A stretch of 64,000 nucleotides of DNA from Straminergon stramineum (GCA_963920665.1 OY987263.1:37560547-37624546), one strand, 5' to 3'; numbered from the stretch's first letter, positions 33,770 to 46,947 are shown. Program-made: numbers and translations. Notes: generated by a model from the letters alone, not told the origin.

Positions 33770-36700
33770 ATGGAGAAGGAGCCCCTGACGGAGACGTTGC
33801 TGCTGGCGGAGCAAACGGGCCAGTACGAGAGGGAGCGCGACAGTGTGTTGCAGGAGCTTCGCGATGGAAAGCAAGGGCTGTTGGGCCCGGCCCCCGCGCA
33901 CATGGGGCTCAGCTACGCGCGGACGCGATCTCTGTTTAACAACAACCACGACGACGACGACGACACGAGGCGAAACTACGAGAGTCCGACTTGGTGGCAT
34001 CACAAGTTTCCAGGGATGCAGCTGCGACGGTTCTTCGCCGACGACTTTCAACCCGTGGCGTTGCCCGTGAAGGCAGGTTTGGCCGCGGTGATGGCGTCGC
34101 TACTGAGCTTCTTCAGCGTCTTCAGTAAGAACAGCGCGTGGGCAGTCATCACCGTCGATATTGTCCTGGAGACCAGCGTCGGCTTGACGTTCAGCAAAGG
34201 TAACACCGTCTTTTCCAGTGTTTCAGTCATGGGCGGGGTTGCAGGTGTCAGAGCTCGACCGCAGAAGAAACCGAATCATCTTCCACAACTATCAGGGTCT
34301 AGTACTTTGAACAAGAATTGGATTTGCATAGTACTTTTAAGAATCATATTTTTTTTACACATGCCCGGATTCCTCATATGAAGTAGATGGGGAGGCTTTC
34401 CAGTTTGAAAATATATGTTTCTGTTTGTGCAATTACAGTAGCTCGAGCCCTCCAGAGATGGAGAAGATATGGCGAGGCTTTCTTATATTCCCAGTTGCTC
34501 CATATGGAGAAGCCTCCCCATTTTTCTATGCTATTATGACCGGGAGACTCACCACGACACCATCTCTGACTGCTTATAAAATTTGGTCTCCCCGTCTTAA
34601 ATTCGGATTTAACAGCTGAATTCAGTTGTAGTTGAAATTCTTCGAAGCCTCTGCAACCACCTCATAGCAAAAATAATGTAGAGGGCGTTGTTCAAGTCTT
34701 CTACTCCAGGGATGGAGTTGATTTCCATGTCAATGCAATTTGAAACGAAGGCTCGTATTCTGAGATGAGATTCTGAGGCTCAAATTCGTGCATTGCCAAA
34801 TTTTGACAACCCAGTTGTTTGGGTGGGGCAATGGTTTTCCAGGTTTGAACCGGACGGTGGGCACACTACTCGCAGCCCTTCTCGCCATGCTGGTGAACTT
34901 TCTCTCCTCCTTCACAGGCTCCTACTCCTCCCTCTTCCTCGCACTCTGCACGTTTCTCGGCGGTGCCATTCCCACCTTCTTCAAGTTCCGCCGCCCCTTC
35001 CGCGACCGCTGGAACTACGCCGTGGTGATGGCCATGGTCACGTTCCACCTCCTCATCCTCACGCCCACCACTCAGAAGCTGAAGCTCCCCTTAATGCGCC
35101 TGGCGATGATTGCCCTGGGCTTCGTCATCGCCTCCCTCGTGAACGTCATCCTCCTCCCCAACTTCGCTGGAAGCAACGTCAACACGCTTGTGGCGAAGAA
35201 TTTCATCCGCGCTGGGGATGTGATCGAGAGGTGTGCGGTGGAGTATTGTCGAGGGACCATGTTGAGGCCGCACCCGGAGGAGCATGACCATGCGGGAAGT
35301 GATAAGCTGCACAGTGTTTTTCATGAAGTCATGTCCACGGATTCGGAAATCGATAAGCTTGTATGTGTTGCTATTTTATCAGCCTTTTGGTTTGAGGATT
35401 TGGCTACACTATTACAAACCCATCATGGGTTGAAATGCTTTTTTTTTGTTGAATTTGTGGTAAAGCTAACACAAATTGCGTGGAAACTAACCGACAGAAT
35501 TAAAACAAGACCATTGCAGTTGCAGCCCATGGTGGATTTGTACTAGTGTGGAATTGTAAGTTCACGTGTTTTGAAAGCGTGAAATTGAATCATGGGTTGT
35601 GGTGGTTTGGGTGCAGTTGGTGGCCGCAGGGAGTGAGCCCCCGCACGGGAAGTTTTTCTTTGGGTACCCGTGGCATCTCTACCGGGAGCTTACCGAGAAT
35701 CTGAGGTTTGCTTACTTTGATATCATGGCTTTGGACAATTCTCTTCGTGCTGAGATTCAAGCACCACTGCACCTAAGAACACTATTTCAAGTGGAGCTTG
35801 TGGCGCTTGGGAAGGAAATTGCAGAGTAAGAGAGACAGTCAGTCCTGAACCTCACTTTGTTGTCAATTCCAATCATCTCTTTTCCAAGTTTAAGGATGCA
35901 AATCATGAGATTTCAATTGGTCTAGACTGCACTAGATAACTAGCAAGAGCAGCTAGATTACAGTTAGGAATAAGGGTCATATTCCTTACAATAGCATGTT
36001 TTAAAGCGCCAAATTTGCGATATTCCAGTACCTAGACCTCTAAAAACTAGGTTCTAAACGAGATGCTGAATTTGTGCCACTCTCTTGAATTTTTTCCTAT
36101 TAACAATTATAATGGTAATAGTCAAAGTTCCGTCAGCGGTGAAACTATTCTCAGAAACCTAGCTGCTATCACCATTTATCAGACATAATTAGTCTGTATC
36201 AAAATTGTTTGAGTAATTTCATAACGTCTGGGTGAACGAAAAAAGAAAAATTATTTGTAAAATTGGCTTTGTGACTTTTGATAAGGACAACCTGCACTTC
36301 GTCCACATGAGTGATAGGAAATGGCATATAACTTGAGATATAACTTGGCCAATAAAATGCCAAAACTCAGCGAGACTCTTGCTGAAGTAGACTAAGAATG
36401 TGACTGATTTCTGTGTCATGAAGTAGACCTTAATTTCTTTCAAAACTTCTGTTCACCGGTGGGATTGACAGAGTGTTTCGAGCATTGGGTGCGACCATGC
36501 TGAGGATGGAGAAGCATGCGTTGCACAAAGCAATAGACAGAGCGGACGAGGTGGCGATCTTGTTGCAACACAAGGTCGCCAAGCAATCGGCTCTTTTACT
36601 GCTGTTGGGTCCAAGGCAAGAAAGCGATGATGAGGCTGAGCACAAACATGGAATGTAAGCTCATCCACCCTGCCTGTGCTTCACCCCCAAATGTAAGAGA

Positions 36701-37777
36701 CCATAGTTGCAACTTGCATTGGTTTGAAAACTATGTTAAAACACTCTGAGTTACCTTGCAGCATAAGCTTAATGGGTGATCTGACGGTGAAGAAAGCAGA
36801 ATTTGGGAAAAGAATAGAAATCGGAATGTGGATGTGGGTGCTTGTCATTGATAGATTACGAGGTCTCGTTGAGATTAATATGTACTAGTTAACTTGAACG
36901 AAGAGACCAATTATCGAAAATAATTCATGTTCAGCTACGCATGTAGCACAGAATGTAATGTTTTCCAAAACTAGACCCTTCATTCTGGTTACCCACCATG
37001 ATGTAAATTAGAACCCTATGCTTGTGGTAAATCAATGGTGAAATAGAAGAAAATGTTTAAAATGACACGGCGACACTAAGTTTCCAAATAGAAGCCAGAA
37101 CAGAGGACTAATACAAGGTACATCCGTTTTCTTGTCAAAATGGAAGTTTGTCACCTTTACGAAGATTTGGATCATTGAAATTATGTTTAGAGTAAGCGAT
37201 TTCTTAATTTGAGTGACTTCATCTATGTAAGATAATTCCACAGAAGGGCATAAAAGCAAGTCTCAATTGTCTTTCATTGGTAAAACCCCAGGGTGGAGTA
37301 CGTGACTTTTTCAGCTTTCCTAGGAAAATTGCACCACTTCGGATGCTCAAAGCTTGTCCACTTCCAATTGTGTAAAGTGGCTTGTAGCACTCTAATTTAC
37401 GTTCTATCACTCTTGAGCGTGAAGTTGCGTCGGATAAGCGTCACTCCAAACCCACTGACCAGAGCACTTGCTTATGTAATTGTGCTCACGGGGTGATGCA
37501 TGGTTAATGTTACAGGGCCGAAACGCCTGATGCTGGTAGAGCTCAGTTTTTGCAAAGGCAAAGCTCGATTGAATACCACTGGGATTGCACAGTGCAGCGC
37601 CTGGCAGCTTTGTCGCTCCTCAAGTTTGCATCACTCCTCATTGAGATTGCAGCCAAGTCGAAGCATGTGGTTGGGATTGCTGATGAGCTTGCTGAGAAGG
37701 CTCGTTTTCAAGAGCCGGCTCTACTGGCAGAGACGAAGCCTTGCGACGAGTTTGTTTCAGCGTTCGCTTCACTTTGA
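33770..37777 (+). CDS. Aluminium-activated malate transporter (ALMT) family anion channel
   Basis: Five exons, 33770-34199, 34843-35360, 35617-35825, 36472-36654 and 37516-37777, join in phase to 533 residues. The N-terminus is hydrophilic with an Asn/Asp run (NNNHDDDDD). The membrane half follows, with VKAGLAAVMASLLSFFSVF, AWAVITVDIVLETSVGLTFSKGLNRTVGTLLA, FLGGAIPTFFKF and later hydrophobic helices, about six segments in all. The soluble C-terminal half carries SEPPHGKFFFGYPWHLY, EIQAPLHLRTLF and a helical end (LLKFASLLIEIAAKSKHV, ADELAEKARF). ALMT proteins pass malate and other anions across the plasma membrane or tonoplast and act in root exudation, guard cells and vacuolar storage. The first in-frame ATG at 33770 is used; a GTG two codons earlier is ignored. 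The length is typical (450-560). Confidence 0.95.
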
Positions 37778-39597
37778 CTGATCGACTTGGGAGAGGATGA
37801 AGAATGTCGATTTGCGAGGGAGATGTCTTGAGAATTTCTGAGGAAACTTTCTTAGTTTGCAGTAAAGATTGTGCATAAACTTTCAACTGAAATGTAAGAT
37901 AGATGGATTATTTACGACTTTGTGACTCTGCGGTGAGAGTCTTGTACAGTACAGGAGGTGTGCAGAGTACTTTGGGGGTTGCTCTTAAGCACTTAGAATG
38001 AGGAAAAGGACTATGGATTGTAATCGTCTTTTTAATACTTAATACCAAGTCTGGTTTTTTGGTTTTAAAGGTAGATTTTTCAGCATTCCATTGGATAGTC
38101 AGAAAAGCGTTATAACTCATAACGCAAACCCTCTTTCTACACCCTTAGATTTGCGAAAAGTACAAATAGACATATGTGATGAATTATTAGACTTGGCATT
38201 ATGTCCCAAAATTCTCTCAAGCCTCCTGGCTCTCAAGCATCATCTAGTCCATAATGAGATAGTAACAATAGCTACCCTTGCCATAAGGTAGACAAGCCCA
38301 TTACGATGGGAACTAGCAATCTAAAGATCTCAGGGTTGACCCCAAGAGGGACACATATTTTTCATAGGTGTGCATTGGTTATACAAATCAAACACCAAGT
38401 GGAACTATACTTTTTTGATTAAAATTGTAGTTTTTGTAAAAAATTTGAAATGGTCAACCCTAAAATTACAAAATGATTCATAGAGTGGAGTCATGAACAT
38501 TCTATGAACAAACTGTAACTACTCTCCCATGTATCCAATGGTACTTAAGTGTTCACCATGAAATTGATATGGTACCCCTTGTTGTCACTTTTGGAGGTTC
38601 AAGATGCCATACATTGTCCCCAAGCTAAAAAGAGATAGATGATTAACCCCAAAGCTATTGTATCTAAAAGTGTTGGCTAAATCTCTATTATCACCCTTTT
38701 GAAAATGTAGAACCATTTTGCCAATGTCATTATACTTAAGTCATGTTGGCATTACAATGATTCTTTCATAAAATGAACAGATTTGGATTATCCATTCATT
38801 TTTGGATGGTATTGGGGCCAAAAGTAGGATGACAGAATGAAATAGCAAACATAAATGTGTTTATCTACCTTAATGTTTGTAGAATGGGCAATAGAAGTAG
38901 TGACAAGGTAGAGGATACTCAAGTTTATATTATTGGCTTTGCTTTAACATGCTTAGGAGTGGAATTTGCAAAGAGTTGTAGAGAGTTCACCTTGGTAATT
39001 ATAAAAGACAAATTTTGTTGATATCAAATTTTTATCACTACATATGAATCTCTTAAGCAATTTCAAAATGAGAGATTGTAGACCACTATAATAAGTAAAT
39101 GTAGAGAAATTTAGATAGGTTACATTGCAAGACATATATAATTGATGACGAATTGAATTTATGAATCAAGGAATTTTTGGTAACAACATTCAATCAATAT
39201 GAGATGAGACATAATCCCTAAGGATTTTTGTCTATCATATCCTAACTAAGTGTTTCTATAAACAACAATCACTTTGCATAGGAGTCCAGCACTCAATCCT
39301 TTGAATTTAGACACATATAGAGAATGAATACATATTAAATATAGAACCCCCTAGAAGACCTTTCCTTGGATGTACATTTTATGACTTAGAAGTCATGACC
39401 AAGGATTTAAGATAGTACCAACTACATTTATTGTTTTGCACATGATGTGTCATGCTATAAGTTGAAACTTCCAATTCAAAATTTGAAAATTCTCATCCAA
39501 GCCTTTTGGAAAAGTGAAATTTCAAGAGAATAGAATTTTTCACTTTGAGTATTTTATTTCCACATAGATAAGAAATATCCATTGGAAAATTTAAGTA
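37778..39597. other. Spacer, AT-rich after about 38.3 kb
   Basis: It holds the presumed ALMT 3' UTR, then AT-rich sequence without recognised genes. Isolated CCCTAAGG-like fragments occur (near 39210) but no paired ends were seen. Confidence 0.4.
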
Positions 39598-41979
39598 TTA
39601 AAGATTTATGGTTGAGAGAATTCTTAGACATGTATCTACTCGTTTACGCAATGTTGGGAGATGATTGTTTCTTCGTACTCTCATTTTCTTTGTTTTCAAA
39701 TATTGTGCCAAGTATCCACATTGGAGTGTAGGATCTATCATACCTTCTATCTTTATATCGCAAATTTTAGAAGTTTGATGTTGGAACTGCAAATCTTGAA
39801 GATGAAGCTCTTTGTATGGTTCTTGTGCTTTAAAATGAACTTGAATTTTGTCCATGGAATTTTTTTCTACAAACAATTTAGATTTGTATACATTGTCTCC
39901 TTGTTGGTTTGGATCATAAATGCTTACTTGTAGTCTTTGATCTTCAATGGTAGAACTTGGGGTATATAGTTTTTTATTATTTAAACCTACATTTTCTTCA
40001 AGATTTGAAGGTACACATTTGCTTTCAATTTTGCCTCTATTTTCTTTCCTACCTTTTGTCTTCCAAGGGTTTATTTTGATTTGAGAGTTTTCTATAGTTG
40101 TAGCCACATCAAAACTAATGGATGCATTGCATCCTATTATCTTTTCGTCACATATATCATAAACTTCAAATCTATAAGGATCTTTTGCTTCATTCACAAT
40201 CCCTTCATCCATCTCTAAAGATTTGTAATCTATGACATTCAATGTTTCAAGTTTTCGCTCACGTAGAATATTAGAATGAAGACTTTTTGGATCCAAAGCT
40301 CCTTTACTTTCATCCAAACAATATACCATATTCTTTGAGGTCTTATGAATAGTATGTTGAGTTCTCTTACTTGAGTTTAGAGTAGAAAGGATTTGATCCT
40401 TGATCCTTTGGTTTGAAGAAATTCCAATTTTGGCCTCTTTAGAGATATCTATTGCTGCATTTTCTAGTGGGGGAGCCAAATTGTTGTTTGATACATTTTT
40501 TTCTAAAAGAGTTGATGAAATTTCCGTATTGAAGTCTACAAGATTGACTTGTATTACTTTTTTGTTATTTGATACTATATTATTTGATTGAATGGTTGCT
40601 TGGCTTTTTCCAATTGGTCTAAAATTCCAAGAGGTATTTCTACAATCTTCAAGCTCACCTTGGTTTACCAAATGCAATTTCAACTTTGATGAGTCATGAC
40701 TATGGGATACTTTTGTTTTAGGTGAAGTCCAACCATTCTTCTTGTATTTTAAAACTTCCTTATTTACTAATGATGAAGACTTTTGTTTGCATTTCATCCT
40801 TTTATCTTTTTGTTCATGAAAAGCTTCCAAGTCATTTTTTTGATGAATAATTTTATTGTCATTAGAGTTGTGAATTTTTTGTGGAATATCGTTTGAGTTT
40901 GTTTTTTCTAAGCAGCTCCTCTCAATAACTCTACAACAATTCTTCACTCGATCATGGTTCCTCAAGATTGTACTTCCTTCTTTTATTTGCCGACACAACC
41001 TCCAATGTTGAAAAACTTGTTTCATTTTTTGAGAGGCAATTTTAGTTCTTGAATATGTGATATTTTGTGATGAATGAATAATTGAAGCCATCTTTAGGTC
41101 ATTGCATACCCCTTGTAGTTGTCTACTAGAAAATCCATTAGAATAAACATTTGCATCTTCTTTCAAAATGTCATTTCCCCAATCAACAAGTCGTAGGTTA
41201 GAACGTGCACAATTTGATGATTTTTTGTATTGATTGGTGCATACGTTCATCTTCAATCTCTTAGCTTCAATGGGTAAAGTTCTTTGAGTCTTATTATAAT
41301 ATGGTTCCTTGTCTATGGGGTTTGAATAAGCATCTAGTTTATAGGCAACATTAGAAGTTCTTTGAATATGCTCCATATTTGCTTGTTCATGTTGGGCTTC
41401 TAAATGTGTAGGCTCTACTTTTACTTTAGAAGTTACAACTTCTTGTGTTGGTTCCATGATCTTTTGTTGCATTGTTCTATCACCAACCTGTAAACTCCTT
41501 TTATCAATTGATTGCATTGATTCTTTACAAGCTCCATGTGGTGAAACAATTGCATATTCATAGAATTCTTCATGCTTGTTTTTTCCCAAGAGTAGTTCAA
41601 GACTTTGATGCAAGGAATAGTTTGAAATTTCACTACATGCTTGGGACTTCTTAAATTGTGATTCAGAGAAAAATATATATTCCAAGTTTTGAAAATCACC
41701 ACGGTAATTTTTTTGGTAAGCTACTTCACTAGATTTATATGTAGAATTTCTAGACCTCCTATTACTCCTATTGCATGAATGGAGTTCAAAAGTATTTATG
41801 CTATCGTTTTTTTCAACATTTGGTGACTATGAGGATTTCATACATGGTTTTTCTTTATCTTGTCTCCAATAGTTTTGATAGTTGTATTCAAAATTATCAT
41901 CATCTTCCTCATCACTCAAAGTAGATACAAAGTAGTTATGATTTGGTACGAATGATGTTCTTCCATCGGTGTTCTCCAT
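39598..41979 (-). CDS. Long unassigned ORF, possibly TRM/LONGIFOLIA-like; one in-frame stop
   Basis: A reading frame of 742 codons is open from 41826 down to the TAA at 39598, in a region so AT-rich that chance ORFs are short. The same frame continues upstream for 50 more codons to an ATG at 41979 (MENTDGRTSFVPNHNYF..., then an acidic LSDEEDDDNFEY), broken only by a TAG at 41829-41827. The protein is Asn/Lys/Ser-rich and hydrophilic, with no signal peptide or membrane segment. Two stretches recall plant TRM/LONGIFOLIA microtubule-associated proteins: GFSSRQLQGVCNDLKMASII and, soon after, SQKMKQVFQHWRLCRQ. Both are weak. The C-terminal DUF4378 of that family was not seen. It may be a recently decayed gene, a gene with an unseen intron around the TAG, or an intact gene starting downstream of it. 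Confidence 0.5.
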
Positions 41980-42349
41980 TTTAAATAATTGTTGAATTAT
42001 CTCATAAGCAATCTTAGTTATTTTTTAAATTATAAATTTTCGATTCAAAACCCTGCATATATAAGAATGTCATATGGATTTAATAATATTTAGTATTTTG
42101 GGTAATCAAAATTAACATTTATATTTATTTCAATGTTGATAGCAACAAATTTTGTTAGTTGTAGAACAACAAATAAATGTAACATTAAATTAAACTCAAA
42201 TTTAGAACCTCAATATAATTTTAGAATTACTATATAGCTTTGAAATAGGAACAAAAGGTACCAAATTATACTCTCTAGTAATAGAACTAGGGACAAAAAG
42301 ATCCATTCCTCATTCAGATCTTTCCCACATAGTCAATATGTCACCAAAT
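41980..42349. other. AT-rich 5' flank of the long ORF
   Basis: No feature recognised; it is the probable upstream region of the minus-strand ORF. Confidence 0.35.
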
Positions 42350-43258
42350 TTGAACTCTTAATGTCCTGAGGTCTTTTTATCATCAAAAAACACTCAAAAT
42401 TGGCAATTCTATTACAAAGTGCAAAAATGTTTTGAAAATTATTATTTTTTACACATCTCATTGTAAAATTTTGCACTAATATAAGAATGTGTTGAAGAAA
42501 TTTCAAAGAAAATTTGATCTTGTAGATTGCAAGATATTTGCGTTTAAAGTAAAGAATAGACAATTTTTGTACCTTACTTGACTAGATTTTTTTGACTTTG
42601 AATCTTCTTAACTTCAATTTAAGAAGATTGTACTACATATTTTGAATTTCTAAATTTTTATATTGAAGAATTGAATTGAGATTTTGGAAAAAAATCAAAA
42701 AGCACACACTCGATTTTCATTCTTAAGAAAATTATTATGTAGAATTAGGTACAAGATAGAAGGAAAATCTAAATTGTTAATATGTTTAAGATGGAATTGA
42801 AATACACTACTCCCAATGGTGAGATTGTTCTAGCAAAAAATCTAAGAAATTTGAAACTTTTTATTGAAGAATTGAGTTAAAAAATTAATCTTGTAAATTC
42901 TTTTTCCATGTTTTGATTGCAACCAAAAAATGAGTCTCTATAAATTTCTCATCATCAGTTCAAAGGGAATGAATCCAATCTTTCCATATAGACAAAAATG
43001 TAATCTATGAGAATTTTTTTAAATGATTTTGATATTTTGTGATTTTTCTTATTGCCCAACAAATTATTTTTTGATCTTAGGGTGGTATAAATTTTTCTCC
43101 CAAGCACCAATTGAAATAAAAATTATATCTCTGGAAAGCTAGTGTTTTTTTTTCCATCTTCGAAGAAAGTTTTGAAAAATCACATAAAAAATTGAGATCG
43201 TAGGAACCTATCCAAACCTCCAAGTGTCCCCCAAAGGGACAACTAGGACTTTAGGTGT
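42350..43258 (-). mobile_element. TTAA-type element (type C, copy 2, inverted)
   Basis: The right end (GCACCAATTGAAATAAAAAT, GGAAAGCTAG, AAAATTGAGATCGTAGG, AGGACTTTAGGTGTTGG) is the reverse complement of the left end of the element at 27237. Internal blocks near 42480-42550 match 27970-28030 reversed. The ends are more diverged than in types A and B, and the left border is approximate. Confidence 0.4.
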
Positions 43259-44774
43259 TGGCTCTAACTACACTAAGTAGAAAAATTAGTTTGCCCCTCA
43301 CTGATTTCTTGACATTCTATACTAAACAAATATTCATTATTATTGTGAAATACCCTTCCAAAAAAAATATTGCCCCTCTAGTGTCAATAATGGGTGAGTA
43401 GATGCAATAATATCAAGAGTAAATTGAAAGAGTCACATGTGCCTCCACATGAACAAGCAACAAGGTAATGAAGTCATACTCATGTAACTTTCCTAGGTAA
43501 GGCAATCTAATTTTACTATTTTGTTTACATTTTTTGAAATCTAGGAAAGAGGGGAAAAAATACCAAATTTTGAATAGTATCAAAGAAAGACTAGCAGTAG
43601 TAAGATAGTTTAGAAATAATAAATTTAATCATGGTTAGAAAATTCCAAAAGTCATTTTAAACTCACCGCCAATTTAACACTAATCTATTCTCAATCTTCA
43701 AGGTGCTTCTTTGATTTGAGGGGCTTTCAAATCCTAATGTGTAGATTAGAATCAAATCTATGTTATTGGATATTGATGAATATGGCACATTCCTTGATAA
43801 TGGTAAATGCAAAATTGTACTTGGAGGGGAAATAAAGGAATCGTGGAGCAATTGTTTACACCTCAGTCTACACCTCGGTCTTCATTGTAATACATTAATT
43901 CTTATTGTTTTAGGAATTAAAAATTTGTAAGTCTTGAATTTTCTTCAAAATTTTGATATAAATTGGAATTTCATATTGTAAAGATCAAGTGATAAAGAAG
44001 GAGAGAGTTGACCTTGATCAATAATGTCATATAAAAATAGTGAACGTTTATTGGAAGTAGATTGACATAGAAGATCTCAAACTTCAAAGAGATGTATACT
44101 TATTGCACTACATCAATATGAAAATGTGCTATGAGTTTTAAAAGGTACTTTAAAATATGTAAAAATCATATTTTACAATATAATTTTAATTGGTCGTTTG
44201 ATTTTTTCTTATTTTCAAAATTCTATTAGAAAACAATATCAAGCACATGAAATCCAAATTTGATAGAGTAAAAAATATATATTATGACAAAAAATTTCTT
44301 CATCTATAAATGACAAAAAAATATTTTGTCATTTTGCCAAAATGTTTATCAAAAAGAGTGCTGGAAATTTTTTCAGATCAATAATTTTAGCCTTATTTTG
44401 ACTTTATATTATCAAAGAATCTTTGGAAGGCAATTCAACAATTTGCAATAACATTTGTAGCTAAGTTGTCAAAAATTATCCGAAAATGTACCCAACATAA
44501 TAGATTGCTACAACATAGCAAATAATTTGGAATATTTTATTTATAATGTCTTTCAATAGTCGAAGGGTACAATAATTTGCTAATTTTGAAAGGAAAAAAC
44601 AAAACACTGAGATGATATCACTTGAATTGATCAAGAATATTGGAGAAAGATTTGACTAATACTTGAAAAATAGGGAGAAATAGACAAATAACATTAGTTA
44701 AGAATGAGTCAAGGTAGCCTTTAGAAGGCACTAAGGAGCTAGTTATTGATTCCCTATTCTCTTTCCAACTTAAC
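43259..44774. other. AT-rich spacer
   Basis: No gene recognised. It holds short ORFs only, with T-rich and A-rich runs. Confidence 0.4.
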
Positions 44775-45341
44775 TTAACCCCTAAAGGACAATTGTCCAT
44801 TGAAAAAACAAATGAAAATCCATGTAGGCTCTTGTGAAGTCAATGTTAGTCGGATTTTCACAAAATTTTGACACAAGGTGTGAACATGTCCCCCCTAAGT
44901 AATCGTATAATTTTTTTCCAATAGGGTGCATGGATCAAAAGTTATGTTGTCCTAAACCTTTTTTTTTGATTGGGTGGCTTTTGCAAAACTCCTTTACTTT
45001 TAAAATTTGGTAGGAATGTAACTTACATGATACAAGGTGCAAATGTAAAAGAAACATGTATCATGTAAACATCTCACTTTAGGAGGAGTTAAAGTTTGTT
45101 GGCCCTGTCACGAAAGGTCGAAAAAAACTTCTTCTAACTTCAAACATTATAAACTCTCAATCCGTTCGGTCACAATTTTTGAATTTTTTTCCCCATACAT
45201 TCTTGTACTAGTCTAGTACGAATTTTTAAGGTTGAATTTTGAAAAAAACAACTTTTTTTTATCATTTTTTTATCATTGCCCTAAAAAGTGGCAATTTTCA
45301 CAATTTGTGCCCAAAATGTGCCTTGATCCTCTTGAGGTTAA
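44775..45341 (+). mobile_element. TTAA-ended non-autonomous element (type B, copy 3)
   Basis: It starts TTAACCCCTAAAGGAC and ends CCTCTTGAGGTTAA. Collinear with the copy at 28696-29297 over its whole length: AATTGTCCATT, CACAAGGTGTGAACATGT, AAAAGTTATG, GTAACTTACATGATAC, GTTAAAGTTTG, CTAGTCTAGTACGAATTTT, TTGCCCTAAAAAGTGGCAA and CCAAAATGTGCCTTGATCC. No coding capacity. Confidence 0.6.
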
Positions 45342-45951
45342 GGTTTCAAAACCTACGTAAGTAAATTTCTTGAACTTTGAAAGCTTAAATTTTCCACTTA
45401 CTTACAAAGGTGGAATACTCTACCCAGTGGCGAAGTTTGACAAAAAATATCTTTAAAAATAGATGCCCGAACTTTACCGGAAATTATTTCTTCAAAAACA
45501 AAAATTGTATGGAAAAAAAACACCCCAAAACATTCTATTTTGAGCATCTGTCCAATCACATTTGCCAATTTTAATTAGTTATTTGTCAGGGGTTGTTGAA
45601 CTACCAAGTACGTATTCTAACTTTTCCCTGTTCCACTTCAGAGCATTCAACACAGCAGAACAATGTTCTGCAGGGACGTCAATGCTGTATATCTTTTTGA
45701 GTAGTAAAGGCCTCTTTTGTACAGTGCTGGTACAATAAAAGTTACAACTAAAATGGGAAGAAAAACCGCGTGTGGACATAGGGGGGTGGACAGAGGGGTG
45801 GGGACATAGGGATGACGAAAGCAGTGAGAAACTGAACTGAACAGACTGACTCTGTTTCAGTTCCGTCCTATTTTCAGTTTGACAGAGGATTTCATCAGAC
45901 CGTGTAACTTACAGTAGCGGAGGAAGGAGCGGAGGGACTTGGAGAGTCACC
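45342..45951. other. Spacer and AN1 gene promoter, with a small minus-strand ORF
   Basis: A 66-codon minus-strand frame at 45779-45579 ends in a protein-like stretch (IDVPAEHCSAVLNALKWNRE) without recognised family or upstream exons. It may be a gene remnant. The GC-rich patch at 45775-45945 is probably the promoter and leader of the AN1 gene. Confidence 0.35.
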
Positions 45952-46215
45952 ATGGAATCCTCCGGAAGACACCGTCGCCTTGCAGACCAAGTTTCCTACA
46001 CAGACCATGATTATGAATACACCTCCGATAAATACCGTCTCTCATCACTCAGGCCCTCTCAATCTTTCAGACAAATTTTCAATTGCTCTCACAGGGTATC
46101 GTTACCTAGGGTTTACTTGAATTGCAACCAAAGATCACCGAATCTGAGGGTCTACATCTTGTGGGAAGGAGGATTAGAAAAAGCTAGGAGTGGTGGTCGG
46201 TGGTTTCTTCTCTAG
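45952..46215 (+). CDS. Upstream ORF in the AN1 zinc-finger leader
   Basis: An 87-codon frame opens at an ATG in good context (GTCACCATGG) and stops 27 bp before the AN1 protein's ATG. The first half is hydrophilic and protein-like (ESSGRHRRLADQVSYTDHDY); the second half is basic. No family is recognised. If transcribed with the gene it is a long upstream ORF that would lower translation of the main frame. It could instead be a separate small gene or exon. Confidence 0.4.
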   Translation: MESSGRHRRLADQVSYTDHDYEYTSDKYRLSSLRPSQSFRQIFNCSHRVSLPRVYLNCNQRSPNLRVYILWEGGLEKARSGGRWFLL

Positions 46216-46242
46216 CAGGGTGTGGAATCAAATTGGTCGAAG

Positions 46243-46947
46243 ATGGAGTTTCCAGATTTGGGGCGACATTGCAGCGAGGAGACTTGTCATCAATTAGATT
46301 TTCTACCTTTCAAGTGCGATGGCTGTAGAAAGGTATGGTGCCCCGTTCCTTAGAATTTCGTCTTTGGTTACACGGAGGGAAGCTTTCAGGCTTCTGTTAA
46401 TTTATCGCAATTGAAATAGGAAACTAATTTATTCGATTTGAATCGTTTACAGATGTTTTGTCTCGAGCATCGCACTTATAAGGCGCATAGCTGCCCGAAT
46501 GAGAGTCACAAGGACGTCAGCGTTCTCATTTGCTCTGTTTGCGCGAAGAGCGTGAAGACGGTGTTTGGAGAAAGCAGCGAGGTGACAATGAAGAAACACT
46601 CACAGAGTAGTAGTTGTGACCCTAGCAATTTCGTAAAAGTCATGAATAAACCGAAGTGTCCTGTGAGAGGGTGCCGTGAATTACTAACCTTTTCCAACAA
46701 GTACTCTTGCAATTCGTGTCAAAAATCTGTTTGCCTGCGGCACCGTTTCCCTTCCGACCATGCCTGTGGAATTGCTGCCGTTAAATCCAAAGAGCCCGCT
46801 CGGACTACCGCAGCGTCGAAGTTCTTGATGGCACTTGCTGGTCGAGGTTCGGGGACAGATTGTGGAACTGAGAGCAGTAGGATGGGATCCCTCTCGATCT
46901 CTGATAAGAAAATAGAGCAGGAGAAAACGCCCACGATCAGACCGTAA
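46243..46947 (+). CDS. AN1-type zinc-finger protein (stress-associated protein, SAP12-like)
   Basis: Two exons, 46243-46332 and 46453-46947, join in phase to 194 residues. The first AN1 finger spans the intron: [19 protein letters not shown], then [15 protein letters not shown] second AN1-type finger follows after about residue 95 ([20 protein letters not shown], then [12 protein letters not shown]). Each keeps the Cys/His spacing of the family. There is no A20 finger. Two AN1 fingers in about 190 residues is the layout of the small plant SAP12 group, linked to redox and abiotic stress responses. The C-terminus is Ser/Lys-rich and low in complexity. The start [10 protein letters not shown] matches the usual N-terminus of this group. 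Confidence 0.92.
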
